Part shown: positions 24,587-33,932 of the stretch, in pieces
How the letters are laid out: each line of letters opens with the position of its first letter
How positions within the stretch are numbered: position 1 is the first letter of the stretch
Origin: JAJFUG01 sp964473155
Lineage (GTDB): Bacteria > Gemmatimonadota > Glassbacteria > GWA2-58-10
NCBI GenBank assembly: GCA_964473155.1
Contig: CAYYNT010000036.1
Span: 1-41,431, forward strand
Length of the DNA stretch: 41,431 bases
Direction of reading: 5' to 3'
Program-made: the position numbers and the translations under genes
The notes under the pieces: model-generated
Told to the model about the DNA's origin: nothing
What the model saw: only the letters and a program-made list of their open reading frames with translations
Database searches by the model: none

Positions 24587-27193
24587 TCAGTTTTCTCCCG
24601 CCTTGAGCCTTTCAAAGACCGCCGCGCCGCCCTCAGCGCCTGAGCTTGCCAGCAGACTGGCCCCCCGCTCGGGCTGGTTCTCCAGAATCCAGCGGGCCAG
24701 CGGGTTCTGAATCTCACTGCGGATCAACCGCTTGAGCGGCCTCGCCCCGTAGACCGTATCGTAGCCCTGTTCAGCCAGGCGGGCGCGCAGGGCGGGATCC
24801 AGCCTCAGGCTCAGCCCGCGTTCGGCCAGCAGGGAATCGAACCGCGCGAGCTGAATGTCGATAATCCGGTCGATATGCTCAGGGCTGAGCGGATTGAAAA
24901 TAATTATATCATCCACGCGGTTGAGGAATTCGGGTTTGAAAGTACGCCGCAGTTCCTCGCGCACACGCTCCTCCGCCGCTTCCCGTCCCGCCTCTGTCAT
25001 CGCGGCCAGCGCCGCCGAGCCGACATTGGAGGTCATGATTATCACGGTGTTCGAGAAATCCACCGTGCGTCCCTTGGAGTCGGTAAGACGGCCATCGTCC
25101 AGCATCTGAAGCAGAATGTTGAAAACGTCCGGGTGCGCCTTCTCTATCTCATCGAAAAGCACAACCGCGTAAGGACGGCGCCGCACGGCCTCGGTGAGCT
25201 GACCGCCCTCCTCATACCCCACGTAACCCGGAGGCGCTCCCACCAAACGGGCCACGGCGTGGCGCTCCATGTATTCGGACATGTCGATCCGCACCACGGC
25301 CTCCTCGCTGTCGAACAGGAAATCGGCCAGGCTGCGGGCCAACTCGGTCTTGCCCACCCCGGTCGGCCCCAGGAAGATGAAGCTTCCTATCGGGTGGCGG
25401 CCCTCGCTCAAGCCGGCCCTGGCCCGGCGAATAGCGTCGGACACGGCGGCCAGAGCCGTATCCTGACCCACGACCCGCTGACGCAGACGGTCCTCCATCC
25501 GCAGCAGCTTGTCGCGCTCACCCTCAAGCAGCTTATCCACCGGGATGCCGGTCCACTTGGCCACCACCGCGGCGATATCGGCCTCGTCTATCTCCTCGCT
25601 CAGGATTTTCTTGTCCGCCTGCAGTTCGGCCAGACGGGCGCGGGCGGCATCCAGTTCCTTTTCAAGCTGCCCCAGTCGGCCATAGCGCAACTCGGCGGCG
25701 CGGGCCAGATCGCCGCGCTTCTCGGCCTCGGCCGCCTCGCGGCGCGCGGTTTCCATGCTCTCGCCAAGTCCCTGAATCTTCTGAATCTGTTCTTTCTCGT
25801 TCTTCCAGTGCAGCATCATCTCCCGCCGTCTGGTCTCCAGTTCTGCCAGCTCGGCCTCCAGCCGGACCAGGCGTTCGCGGCTGGCCTCGTCCCGCTCCTT
25901 TTTCAGCGCCTCGCGTTCGATCTGCAACTGAAGTATCTTCCGCTGCACGGTGTCTATCTCGGCCGGAAGGCTGTCAATCTCGATCCTCAGGCTGCTGGCG
26001 GCTTCGTCCACCAGGTCAATGGCCTTGTCAGGGAGCTGCCGTCCGGTTATGTAGCGATGACTCAGCGTAGCGGCGGCGATCAGCGCCGCATCCTTGATCC
26101 GCACTCCGTGATGCAGTTCGTAGCGTTCTTTCAGGCCGCGCAGGATCGAGATCGTATCGGCGACTGTCGGCTCGGCGACATAAACGAGCTGGAAACGCCG
26201 CTCCAGGGCCTTGTCTTTTTCGATATACTTCTGGTACTCAGCCAGTGTGGTGGCGCCCACGCAGCGGAGCTCACCCCGGGCCAGAGCGGGTTTCAGCATG
26301 TTGGAGGCGTCCACCGCGCCCTCAGCCGCTCCGGCCCCGACCAGAGTGTGCAGTTCGTCGATAAACACTATCACCCCGCCGCCGGCCTCGTTCACCTCGC
26401 GCAGCACGGCTTTCATGCGGTCCTCGAACTCGCCCCGGTACTTCGCCCCGGCAAGCATCTGGCCTATATCGAGAGCCAGAAGCCGCTTGCCCTTGAGTCC
26501 CTCCGGCACGTCACCATCCGCGATGCGCTGGGCCAGACCCTCTACCACCGCGGTCTTGCCCACTCCCGGCTCGCCGATCAGGACGGGATTGTTTTTCGTG
26601 CGGCGGCTCAACACCTGAATCACCCGCCGGATCTCCTCCTCACGGCCGATCACAGGATCGAGCTTGCCCGCGCGCGCCATTTCCACCAGATCGCGGCTGT
26701 AGCGCTTGAGGGCCTGAAATTTTTCCTCCGGATTTTCATCCGTGATTTTCTGCGTCCCACGCAACTCGGCCAGCGCCCGAAGAAGAACCTCGCGCGAGGC
26801 CCCGCATCCGGCGAGCGCCTGCGCCGCGCGGTCACCGCCCGCCGCCAGGCCGAGAAGAAGATGCTCGGTGCTGACATACTCATCGCCCATGCGCCCGGCA
26901 TCCTCGGCCGCGTTCTGAATGGCCCGCCTGAAAGCCGGGCCCGACGCCAGCTCAAGTGCATCCCCGCTGGCTCTGGCCTGGCTTTCGACCAGACGCCGGG
27001 CCTGTTCCCGGACCTGCGCCGGAGGAATGCCAATTTTCTGGAGCAACGGCTCGATCAGACCCTCGCGCTCCTCGGCCAGCGCCATAAGGAGGTGCGGAGT
27101 GTCTATTTCAGGAGCATGATATTCCTGCGCAAGCTGAGAAGCTCTCTCAAGAGCTTCGCGGCATTTCAATGTAAACCTGTCCATTCTGTTCAC
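24587..27193 (-). CDS. clpB: ClpB disaggregase (Hsp100)
   Basis: An 868-residue AAA+ hexamer that pulls proteins out of aggregates with DnaK. The Clp N domain covers about 1-140. The first AAA domain has GEPGVGKT near residue 205 and FIDELHTLVGAG. A middle coiled coil rich in Glu/Arg/Leu spans about 395-530. The second AAA domain has GPTGVGKT near 608, and the C terminus has YDTVYGARPLKRLI. There is no ClpP-binding tripeptide, which supports ClpB over ClpA/C. The GTG at 27193 is favoured over ATG at 27184 because GGAG sits 6 bases before it. It appears monocistronic; no CIRCE was seen. Confidence 0.96.
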   Translation of the reverse strand: MNRMDRFTLKCREALERASQLAQEYHAPEIDTPHLLMALAEEREGLIEPLLQKIGIPPAQVREQARRLVESQARASGDALELASGPAFRRAIQNAAEDAGRMGDEYVSTEHLLLGLAAGGDRAAQALAGCGASREVLLRALAELRGTQKITDENPEEKFQALKRYSRDLVEMARAGKLDPVIGREEEIRRVIQVLSRRTKNNPVLIGEPGVGKTAVVEGLAQRIADGDVPEGLKGKRLLALDIGQMLAGAKYRGEFEDRMKAVLREVNEAGGGVIVFIDELHTLVGAGAAEGAVDASNMLKPALARGELRCVGATTLAEYQKYIEKDKALERRFQLVYVAEPTVADTISILRGLKERYELHHGVRIKDAALIAAATLSHRYITGRQLPDKAIDLVDEAASSLRIEIDSLPAEIDTVQRKILQLQIEREALKKERDEASRERLVRLEAELAELETRRREMMLHWKNEKEQIQKIQGLGESMETARREAAEAEKRGDLARAAELRYGRLGQLEKELDAARARLAELQADKKILSEEIDEADIAAVVAKWTGIPVDKLLEGERDKLLRMEDRLRQRVVGQDTALAAVSDAIRRARAGLSEGRHPIGSFIFLGPTGVGKTELARSLADFLFDSEEAVVRIDMSEYMERHAVARLVGAPPGYVGYEEGGQLTEAVRRRPYAVVLFDEIEKAHPDVFNILLQMLDDGRLTDSKGRTVDFSNTVIIMTSNVGSAALAAMTEAGREAAEERVREELRRTFKPEFLNRVDDIIIFNPLSPEHIDRIIDIQLARFDSLLAERGLSLRLDPALRARLAEQGYDTVYGARPLKRLIRSEIQNPLARWILENQPERGASLLASSGAEGGAAVFERLKAGEN

Positions 27194-27454
27194 AGTTTTC
27201 TCCTTTCTCAGGGTATGGCTTCCGGAACTATTTCTGACCGTTCAGACTGTTTTTGACCGGCTCAATCGAAGCTGGAGTTCCGGTTACAGTTCTATAAAAT
27301 CAATTTCCATGCCAGCCCAAACCCCAGAACGCCGAAAGAGCTTACTCTATTCTTTTGAAGTTATTACATTATAGCGACAAACAAGGCTTCTCTTATTCTT
27401 TGGCATACCCCGCCATTATGGCAGAGCGCCTTTTTCGCTCAATCCTTAAAAAGC
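27194..27454. other. gene-free divergent gap
   Basis: This is most of the 392-base gap between clpB and the REC-kinase gene. It is AT-rich around 27300-27420 and holds no convincing open frame. No heat-shock-type promoter or operator for clpB was recognised. Confidence 0.5.
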
Positions 27455-27485
27455 TTGACAATTACCCTTCCGTATGGGATATAAT
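27455..27485 (+). promoter_or_regulatory. promoter for the two-component operon
   Basis: A perfect TTGACA (27455-27460) is followed by GATATAAT. The -10 is either GATATA at 17 bases spacing or TATAAT (27480-27485) at 19. The kinase gene starts about 100 bases downstream. Confidence 0.65.
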
Positions 27486-27585
27486 TACCGGCGGACGGGC
27501 CTCGGAGGTTTGATCGATCCGATACCTCCGGACAAGCCACTTACCGGTTACTGTAACCTGATCAGCCTGAGCCAGGTTTGAGAGA

Positions 27586-29154
27586 ATGAAAGCCCTGATA
27601 GTCGATGATGACAACAACATCCTGAGTATGCTCACCACATTCCTAACCAAAGTGGGGTGGACCGTTGTCCCTGCCAGAGGAACGGAGGAGGCGCGAGCCT
27701 TGTTGGATGACACCGTGGATGTAGCTGTCTCCGACATCCGGATGGACAATCAGAGCGGTGTAGACCTTCTTATCGATATCCGCAGGAGTTTTCCATGCCT
27801 CGAAGTAATCCTGATGAGCGGTTACGATGAGGCCAGGGAGCTCGTGGAGCAGATCGGCATTCAGGCTTTCGCCTACCTGAAAAAGCCGTTCGATCTGGCG
27901 GAGTTCAACCGTCTGCTGCTCGCCGCGGTCCGTTCCAAGGACAAGTCCATGCTGGAGATAAACCTGCGCGAAAGACTGAAAAACGAAGGTCTCCGGACAG
28001 CAGGCGATTCAAGCCTGGCCGATCTATCAGAGCACCGGAACCTGGATTTTATTCCCCTGCCGCTTATGATCCTGAATGCCGATCTCGAAATAACCGGATG
28101 CAATCCCCCGGCCGCGGCTCTTTTCGGCCGGACACAGGAGGAGATGACCGGCCGGCGGCTCTCCAGCATTTTGCGTGACGGTTTAGAGCATCGCTCTGCC
28201 TATCAGACAGAATCCGGTCCACCAGCCACCGAAGCCGCCGGAATCTGCATGGAATCCGATCAGGAGACTCTCTTTCTTTTTCCCGGAAACCCCGCCGGGA
28301 AGATTCTGCGCGGGATAAGCATGAGATTCGCTCCGCCATCCGACAATGCTTTTATCATCATGCTCGAGGATTTTACGGAGCAGAACGAGGTTGCTTTCCG
28401 TCATGAGTTCGCAACCCGGAAACTCGTCCTGTCGGAAATCGCTTCTCTGGCGTCGCATGAAATCAATCAGCCTCTTAACGCGATTTCGTCTTACGTGCAG
28501 CTTTTAAAATACCGTCTGGACTCCGGCCGCGGCATGACAGCAGAAGAACTTGGCCAGATGTGCCAGGAGATGCTGACCGAGATCGACCGCCTGAACAGTT
28601 TTATAAAGTCGGCGCGCGATTCCTCCGCCTTAAGAAAGGAGCAGCCGTCTCCGCGGCGGTTCGATCTGAGAACCCAATATTACTCGACCACAAAGCTGAT
28701 CCGCGGACTGATACTTCACCGGGGCATCGAGCTCGAGGAGGACTTCCCCGCAAGCCTGCCATATGTGGCGGCGGACCCTCTCAGGACAGGAAAAGCATTC
28801 GAGTGCCTTCTGCTCAACGCCATGGAGGCGATAAACGCTTCCCGGGCATCCGGTTCAGGCGCGCCCGGCCAGATCCGGGTTTCCGCCGCCAGATCGGAGC
28901 TGGACGGTCGCGCGGGCGTGCGGTTTCAGGTGCGGGACAGCGCTTCAGGGGTTAGTCCGGAGATACGCGGCAAGGTGTTTGAACCTCTTTTCACCAGTGC
29001 GGGAAATCCATCCCGGCAGGGCATCGATCTGACCGTCGCATACGCCATTCTGCGCGGCTTTGAGGGTGGGCTGATGCTGGAAGCGGCCACCGGGAATGGC
29101 AGTTGTCTGTCGTTCTGGCTTCCCGAGGCCGAAAAAACGAATGATGCAGGATGA
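27586..29154 (+). CDS. REC-PAS-histidine kinase-like protein with degenerate ATP-binding boxes
   Basis: A 522-residue cytoplasmic protein. An N-terminal receiver (1-120) has an acidic pocket DDD at 7-9, phospho-Asp 50, Ser 78 and Lys 100, all intact. A PAS-like domain covers about 150-265. The H box SLASHEINQP puts the phosphoacceptor His at 291. The C-terminal ATPase-like domain keeps the N box (LLLNAMEAI, Asn 411), but G1 reads DSASG instead of DxGxG and G2 reads RQGID instead of GxGLG. It may therefore be weakly active or act as a phosphotransfer scaffold. The NtrC-type gene follows 9 bases downstream, clearly the same operon. Confidence 0.85.
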   Translation: MKALIVDDDNNILSMLTTFLTKVGWTVVPARGTEEARALLDDTVDVAVSDIRMDNQSGVDLLIDIRRSFPCLEVILMSGYDEARELVEQIGIQAFAYLKKPFDLAEFNRLLLAAVRSKDKSMLEINLRERLKNEGLRTAGDSSLADLSEHRNLDFIPLPLMILNADLEITGCNPPAAALFGRTQEEMTGRRLSSILRDGLEHRSAYQTESGPPATEAAGICMESDQETLFLFPGNPAGKILRGISMRFAPPSDNAFIIMLEDFTEQNEVAFRHEFATRKLVLSEIASLASHEINQPLNAISSYVQLLKYRLDSGRGMTAEELGQMCQEMLTEIDRLNSFIKSARDSSALRKEQPSPRRFDLRTQYYSTTKLIRGLILHRGIELEEDFPASLPYVAADPLRTGKAFECLLLNAMEAINASRASGSGAPGQIRVSAARSELDGRAGVRFQVRDSASGVSPEIRGKVFEPLFTSAGNPSRQGIDLTVAYAILRGFEGGLMLEAATGNGSCLSFWLPEAEKTNDAG

Positions 29155-29163
29155 GGTGAACTG

Positions 29164-30561
29164 ATGCAGAACGATGCAATATCTTTGCACGTCCTTGTGG
29201 CGGATGATGAAAGATCGGTCCTCAATACGGTGGTGATGTACCTTCGTGAAAGAGGCTACCAGGTCGATTACGCTTCGGACGGGCAGAGCGCCCTCCAGGT
29301 GGTCGAGGAAAACTCGCCGGATGTGGTGCTGTCCGATGTCAAGATGCCTGGAATGGACGGTCTGACGCTGCTGAAAAGAATCAAGGCCCTGGACGACAAG
29401 ATCGAAGTGATACTGATCAGCGGCTTCGGGGACATGGACCTCGTGATCCAGGCCCAGCGGGCCGGGGCGTTCGACTTTATCCGCAAACCCATCGATTTCC
29501 GCGATCTCGACATGGCGATCGAGCGCACTGTAAAGTACCACCAGCTCCGCTGGCAGAAGCGCCAGGCCGAGGAACAGATCGGGCTGATGGAGAAAAACTC
29601 GGTGCTGAGCGGAGATATCGACAACATAATCGGCGACAGCGCTCCGATAAGCCATGTCAAGAACCTAATCCGCAAGGTGGCTCAGACCGGCCGCACGACA
29701 GTGATGATCACCGGAGAAACCGGAACCGGCAAGGAACTGGTCGCCCGCGCCATTCACCGCCTGAGCGGCAGGGCCGAGAACCCGTTCATCCCGGTCAACT
29801 GCACCAGCCTGACCCACGGCCTGGCCGAGAGTGAGCTGTTCGGACATGAGCCAGGCGCGTTCACCGGAGCGCGAGGGCGGAAAGCCGGCTTTTTCGAGCT
29901 GGCGGATAAAGGCACTATCTTCCTCGATGAAATAGGAGACATGGAGCCCAGCTTGCAGAGCCGCCTGTTGCGCGTGCTCGAAAACTACACTTTCTTCCGT
30001 GTGGGCGGGAAGCGCGAGATAAGGGTGGATGTGCGGGTTGTGGCTGCCACCAACCGCGACCTTCACGAACTGGCCAGGGAAGGCTCTTTCCGGCTCGACC
30101 TTCTTCACCGGCTGGAAGTGTTCACCATCCAGACTCCTCCCCTGCGGACAATCGCCCCGGACATCAAAAATCTCTGCGCCTCGCTGATCCGTTTTTTCAA
30201 CCGCGAACTGAAAAAAAACATACAGGGCATCTCTCCAGCCGCGCTCGAAATCCTCAGATCGTACAGTTTCCCCGGCAACGTCCGCGAACTGCGCAACATG
30301 ATCGAGCGGGCGATGATACTGGCCAACACGCAGCAGCTTACTCCGGATGATTTTCCGAACCTTCAGGAACGCCGCGCCTGGCAATCGCCCGTCACTAAGG
30401 AAGCCCCGCTGGAGCTGATCCCTCTGGAGGAGATGGAGCGCAAGCTGCTTAAAATCGCGCTCGAAAAATCAGGCGGCGTCAAGCTGCGCGCCGCCGAACT
30501 CCTGGGAATTAGCCGGGAGTCCCTGCGCAGGCGGATGGAAAAATACAGCTTCGAGGAATGA
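29164..30561 (+). CDS. NtrC-family sigma-54 response regulator
   Basis: A 465-residue activator. The receiver has acidic residues at 14-16 and phospho-Asp 58. The AAA+ domain has Walker A GETGTGKE (184-191), the sigma-54 contact loop GAFTGA (231-236) and Walker B IFLDEIGD (252-259). A Fis-type helix-turn-helix lies at the C terminus (LRAAELLGISRESLRRRMEKY). It should drive sigma-54 promoters when phosphorylated. GAGGTG precedes the ATG and overlaps the end of the upstream kinase gene. Likely targets are unknown; the convergent polysaccharide-export genes and the sigma-54-like site at 40307 are the nearest candidates. Confidence 0.95.
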   Translation: MQNDAISLHVLVADDERSVLNTVVMYLRERGYQVDYASDGQSALQVVEENSPDVVLSDVKMPGMDGLTLLKRIKALDDKIEVILISGFGDMDLVIQAQRAGAFDFIRKPIDFRDLDMAIERTVKYHQLRWQKRQAEEQIGLMEKNSVLSGDIDNIIGDSAPISHVKNLIRKVAQTGRTTVMITGETGTGKELVARAIHRLSGRAENPFIPVNCTSLTHGLAESELFGHEPGAFTGARGRKAGFFELADKGTIFLDEIGDMEPSLQSRLLRVLENYTFFRVGGKREIRVDVRVVAATNRDLHELAREGSFRLDLLHRLEVFTIQTPPLRTIAPDIKNLCASLIRFFNRELKKNIQGISPAALEILRSYSFPGNVRELRNMIERAMILANTQQLTPDDFPNLQERRAWQSPVTKEAPLELIPLEEMERKLLKIALEKSGGVKLRAAELLGISRESLRRRMEKYSFEE

Positions 30562-30586
30562 CGGCCCTGCATTCCACCGGCAAAAA

Positions 30587-30625
30587 CAAAGCCCCGGTCC
30601 GCATCGAGCGGATCGGGGCTTTGTT
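30587..30625. terminator. bidirectional terminator between convergent genes
   Basis: A 15-bp stem with one G-T pair (30587-30601 with 30609-30623) with T-rich ends on both strands; the minus-strand tail (CTTTGTTTTTG) is the better one. Confidence 0.8.
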
Positions 30626-30651
30626 GACGAAAGGACAGGCGGCCCGGTGTT

Positions 30652-31839
30652 CTATTCTTCCTTGAGGAAGCTGAACCTCGCCGCGGCCATTATATACAGC
30701 AAGCTGAGCACGAGCGCCGCCCCGGCGCTTATCGCCACGTTGAGAATCCGTTTCGGGCGGCTCTTGTACTCGGGCAGATTGGCGGGGTCGAGGATGATGG
30801 CGCTCGGGACATCATCGGCCTCGTTAAGGCGGGCCTCCTCAAGTTGAGCCGCCAGCAGCGCATACATCTCCTCGTGTATCTTGACCGAGCGGTACAGCCG
30901 CATATACTCCATCGCCATTTCCGGGATATCCGCCAGGGGCACCGTGAATTTGCCCGGCTCAACTGTGGTGGCGGCGTTTATCTCGCCGCGCAGCTTCCGG
31001 ATCGAAACATCCATCTCCCTTATTTCGCTCAACAGGCGCTTGACTTCCGGATGCGCCGTTGTATAGAAATCTTTCTTTATCTCAAGCTCCACCTGACGGC
31101 TCTCACGCTCAGCCTCCAGCAGAGCGAGATACTCCATCGTCCCCCGGAGCGGCGCGGTGACTATCTCGGCCAGACCCTTGGCCTGCTCCTCCGGCGCAAT
31201 GATGCCATATTTTTTCTGCATCACCACCAGGCTGTCTTCCAGTGACTTCAGGTAGCTTTGCTCATCCTCCAGACGCTTATCAAGGAAACGGCGGCGCTTG
31301 GTCGCCGCAAACATGCCGCGGTCCAGGATGACGTTGTTAAGCTGGACAGTATATTCCCGGGCCAGGTTCTGCGCCAGCACAGGGTCTCCCTTGGCCTCCA
31401 CTTTCACCACTATGTGGCCCTCGGGCGGAAAATCGATCCAGGTATGGTTGGCCAGCTCCTTGCGCGCCTGGAAGCGGTATTTGGCTTTGTAAACCTTCAT
31501 CAGATCGTACTTGTCGATCAGGGAATCGGCCACGGTCTGGCTGTTCAGGATAACCACGAACAGGAACTGCGAAGTGTTGATGCCTGCAACTCCGCTGGCC
31601 AGCCGGCTGAGGCCGCCCGGCATGTCGCTGACCCGGGAAAGCAGCATGCCCATTATGCCGAACCCGCTTTTTTCCTGGGGCGGCATGAGAACGGTCGTTG
31701 ATTCGTACCATTTCGGCAGGATTAGGAAATTCAGCAGCAAAGCCAGCACGGCAGTGACCGAGCAGACCGCGGCCGGCAGGCGCCAGCGCCGTATCAGGAT
31801 AGAAAGCATCTCCGGAAAATCGACTCTCTTATCGGACAA
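30652..31839 (-). CDS. Wzz/GNVR polysaccharide chain-length determinant
   Basis: A 395-residue inner-membrane protein with membrane helices at about 20-42 and 365-388 and a large periplasmic part with long coiled coils (about 165-330), the polysaccharide co-polymerase layout. No C-terminal tyrosine-kinase domain is present. The start is TTG at 31839, with GGAGG 8 bases upstream and no in-frame ATG. It follows the Wza-like gene after 18 bases. Together they would set the length and carry the export of a surface polysaccharide. Confidence 0.85.
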   Translation of the reverse strand: MSDKRVDFPEMLSILIRRWRLPAAVCSVTAVLALLLNFLILPKWYESTTVLMPPQEKSGFGIMGMLLSRVSDMPGGLSRLASGVAGINTSQFLFVVILNSQTVADSLIDKYDLMKVYKAKYRFQARKELANHTWIDFPPEGHIVVKVEAKGDPVLAQNLAREYTVQLNNVILDRGMFAATKRRRFLDKRLEDEQSYLKSLEDSLVVMQKKYGIIAPEEQAKGLAEIVTAPLRGTMEYLALLEAERESRQVELEIKKDFYTTAHPEVKRLLSEIREMDVSIRKLRGEINAATTVEPGKFTVPLADIPEMAMEYMRLYRSVKIHEEMYALLAAQLEEARLNEADDVPSAIILDPANLPEYKSRPKRILNVAISAGAALVLSLLYIMAAARFSFLKEE

Positions 31840-31857
31840 GGCATTAACCTCCGGCGT

Positions 31858-33132
31858 TCATCTGGCGGCAACCGCGATCAGCACTCCCACAAGAGAAATC
31901 AGGGGAGCGAGCGTGCGGTCCAGCAAGCGCATTTTTTCGGGTATGTAAAGCATGTCACCGGGGTAAAGACGGTCCGTGGCGGCCACTTTAACCATCTTGC
32001 CATCGCTGCGGCGCACCTTGAACTTGCCGGTCGAGCCGTAAATATTCGGACCGCCGGCCTGGCCGAGATAATCGGCCGCGGTCCAGCCTGACTGATAGAG
32101 ATACCTTCCCGCGCGCGTCACGTTGCCGGTGACATACACGAAATACTGCTGGGTTGGGAACTCATAGATCGCTCCGCTTTCAAGGGGCCTGGCCAGAAGC
32201 GTATCGTTCAATGCCGCAAGATGTTCCACCCCGCGGCTGTCGACTATCCGCACATGCACTTCATTCACCCCTCTGTCCACATCCGGACGGCCGACCAGGG
32301 CCAGAAGGTCTCCGAGGGTCTCGCCCGGCTTAATCTCGACACGGTGCTCCGACATCTCATCCATGGCTATGTCGGATATTTTGATCGAATCCACACCCAC
32401 CAGATTGACGAACCGTCCGCGCAGAACCACGTAATCCTTCACCTGAGGCACTTCCAGTATGCACCCATCCACGAGATGCGGGTTGTAATCCTGGTCGCCG
32501 GTGGCCACCCAGGCCAGCATGTCGGCCTCGGCCAGCGGTTTCTGATCCCGGTCCGACAGACGCAGCCGTCGCCGCGACCCGCCGGCCTTGATACCCTCGG
32601 CGATCATCAGCAGGTCGCTCACCCGGTCGAAAGCGCTGTGATAGGAGGTGCCGGGCTTGTTCACCGCGCCGACCACGAAAGCCCTGAAAAGGCGAGGATT
32701 GGTCAGCGAAAGCCTCACCCGCGCCTTATTGAAAAAACGCACGCAGTGTTCTTCCAGAAGTTCCTCGGCCCGGACCAGGCTGAGCGACCCCACATCCACC
32801 GGCCCGACCGTGGGCACAAGCAGGCGCCCCTCGGCGGAGACCACCAGGGAGTAGGTATAATAGTCATCCCCGGCCCATATCGACACCTCGGTCTCATCCC
32901 CCGGACCCAGGAGATACTTCCCGCGGTCCACCAGACCATCCAGGGGCACTCTCTCCCCCGGATTGACCGCCTGCTGCTTGCCCTGCATCATCTTCTGCTT
33001 CTGGTCGAGGGTCCTGGTGGCGCTCTTTTCAATAGTTTCAGTACGGTTGAACTGGGCCTGCAGTGGCGAGAAGCTCAGGATGAAAACAACCGCGAAAACA
33101 TTGAGGGCATGCAAAGCTGGCGCGCGGCGCAT
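31858..33132 (-). CDS. Wza-like polysaccharide export protein (Poly_export + SLBB)
   Basis: A 424-residue periplasmic/outer-membrane protein with a signal peptide (1-26). The polysaccharide export domain opens YLLGPGDETEVSIW (about residue 73) and includes VSAEGRLLVPTVGPVDVGSL. SLBB beta-grasp repeats follow (VVGAVNKPGTSY, YVTGNVTRAGRYL), then a hydrophobic C-terminal stretch (SLVGVLIAVAAR). It forms the outer part of the capsule/exopolysaccharide channel. GGGAG precedes the ATG. It is the first gene of a two-gene unit, divergent from the 166-residue unknown. Confidence 0.9.
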   Translation of the reverse strand: MRRAPALHALNVFAVVFILSFSPLQAQFNRTETIEKSATRTLDQKQKMMQGKQQAVNPGERVPLDGLVDRGKYLLGPGDETEVSIWAGDDYYTYSLVVSAEGRLLVPTVGPVDVGSLSLVRAEELLEEHCVRFFNKARVRLSLTNPRLFRAFVVGAVNKPGTSYHSAFDRVSDLLMIAEGIKAGGSRRRLRLSDRDQKPLAEADMLAWVATGDQDYNPHLVDGCILEVPQVKDYVVLRGRFVNLVGVDSIKISDIAMDEMSEHRVEIKPGETLGDLLALVGRPDVDRGVNEVHVRIVDSRGVEHLAALNDTLLARPLESGAIYEFPTQQYFVYVTGNVTRAGRYLYQSGWTAADYLGQAGGPNIYGSTGKFKVRRSDGKMVKVAATDRLYPGDMLYIPEKMRLLDRTLAPLISLVGVLIAVAAR

Positions 33133-33217
33133 CTGATTCTCCCGAGCTTAAAATCGAATAGGATATAAGGAAGGATTACCCGCCCGGAAAAAGCTATTGA
33201 AAACGGAGGGGCGGCAA

Positions 33218-33249
33218 TTTCCCTGTTGAAATTGTCTTTAACAGGGGAA
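33218..33249. repeat. inverted repeat in the divergent gap
   Basis: 10-bp arms with one mismatch (33218-33227 with 33240-33249; core CCCTGTT / AACAGGG) with a 12-base spacing. It lies just upstream of a promoter-like TATAAT (33273-33278), with no T-run. It could be an operator for either divergent gene. Confidence 0.5.
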
Positions 33250-33250
33250 T

Positions 33251-33278
33251 CTGACTGTCTCCGGCTCTGGAATATAAT
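33251..33278 (+). promoter_or_regulatory. possible promoter for the 166-residue unknown gene
   Basis: CTGACT (33251-33256), a 16-base spacer and a perfect TATAAT (33273-33278), 144 bases before the start codon. Confidence 0.4.
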
Positions 33279-33421
33279 GAGAATATCCGGCGCGGCAAGA
33301 TTTTCGAGAACCCGGTGCAGTAAAAACTGAAAGCAATGCGGGTTTACATCCTGTCTGAATTTTAGTATTATTATCCCGTCTATCATAGAAAAGGACAAAC
33401 AGCAAAAGGGATTAGCTGAAA

Positions 33422-33922
33422 ATGAAAGCCGGTAGATGGGTTTTGTCGATCCTGGCCGGGACATCGCTGGGAATCGGGGGCGGCTTGCTTGTCCGCCAGG
33501 GGATGAAAGCTCGCAGGAGACGGGCCGGTGAGCGCGAGTGGATGACTCAGGTGCTGCGGGCCAGCCTGCTCAAGCTCTCCGAAGTCACCGGGGGAAACGT
33601 ATCTGCCTCGGAAATCTATTATTTTATCTGGATTCTGGAGCGAGTCTGTCAGCGTCACAAGCTGGCCTTCCCGGATTTCGGCTTCCGCGTGGAGGATGGC
33701 CTGCTGTTCAGCACCCGGCTGACCCGTCTGCTGCGAATTATGCTGCGGGACGGGAGGCTGCGGATCGAGGGCGACCGCCTTTGGCCGCAGGGGGGATCAG
33801 GCGGAGAAAACCTGGGGCGGCTCGACCCCACCCTGGCCGTAATCATCGACGAGACCGCGGACCAGTGGCTCAAGGATTTCCCGGATGAGCCGCTGGTGCG
33901 TTTCGGAAGGCTGTTCCGCTGA
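33422..33922 (+). CDS. hypothetical membrane-anchored protein
   Basis: A 166-residue protein with one N-terminal membrane segment (about 5-25, Gly-rich: ILAGTSLGIGGGLLV) followed by a basic stop-transfer (KARRRR) and a soluble helical domain with no known motif. The segment ASEIYYFIWILERV and the later LLRIMLRDGRLRIEGDRLW are the most distinctive parts; the second looks like a small helical/wing fold. It should sit in the inner membrane with the domain inside. A 92-residue coiled-coil gene follows 10 bases after its stop. Function not recognised. Confidence 0.65.
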   Translation: MKAGRWVLSILAGTSLGIGGGLLVRQGMKARRRRAGEREWMTQVLRASLLKLSEVTGGNVSASEIYYFIWILERVCQRHKLAFPDFGFRVEDGLLFSTRLTRLLRIMLRDGRLRIEGDRLWPQGGSGGENLGRLDPTLAVIIDETADQWLKDFPDEPLVRFGRLFR

Positions 33923-33932
33923 GGAGGCTATA

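Noticed and set aside
24875..27256. Long open frame opposite clpB
   Set aside because: Antisense shadow of ClpB, whose motifs fill the other strand.
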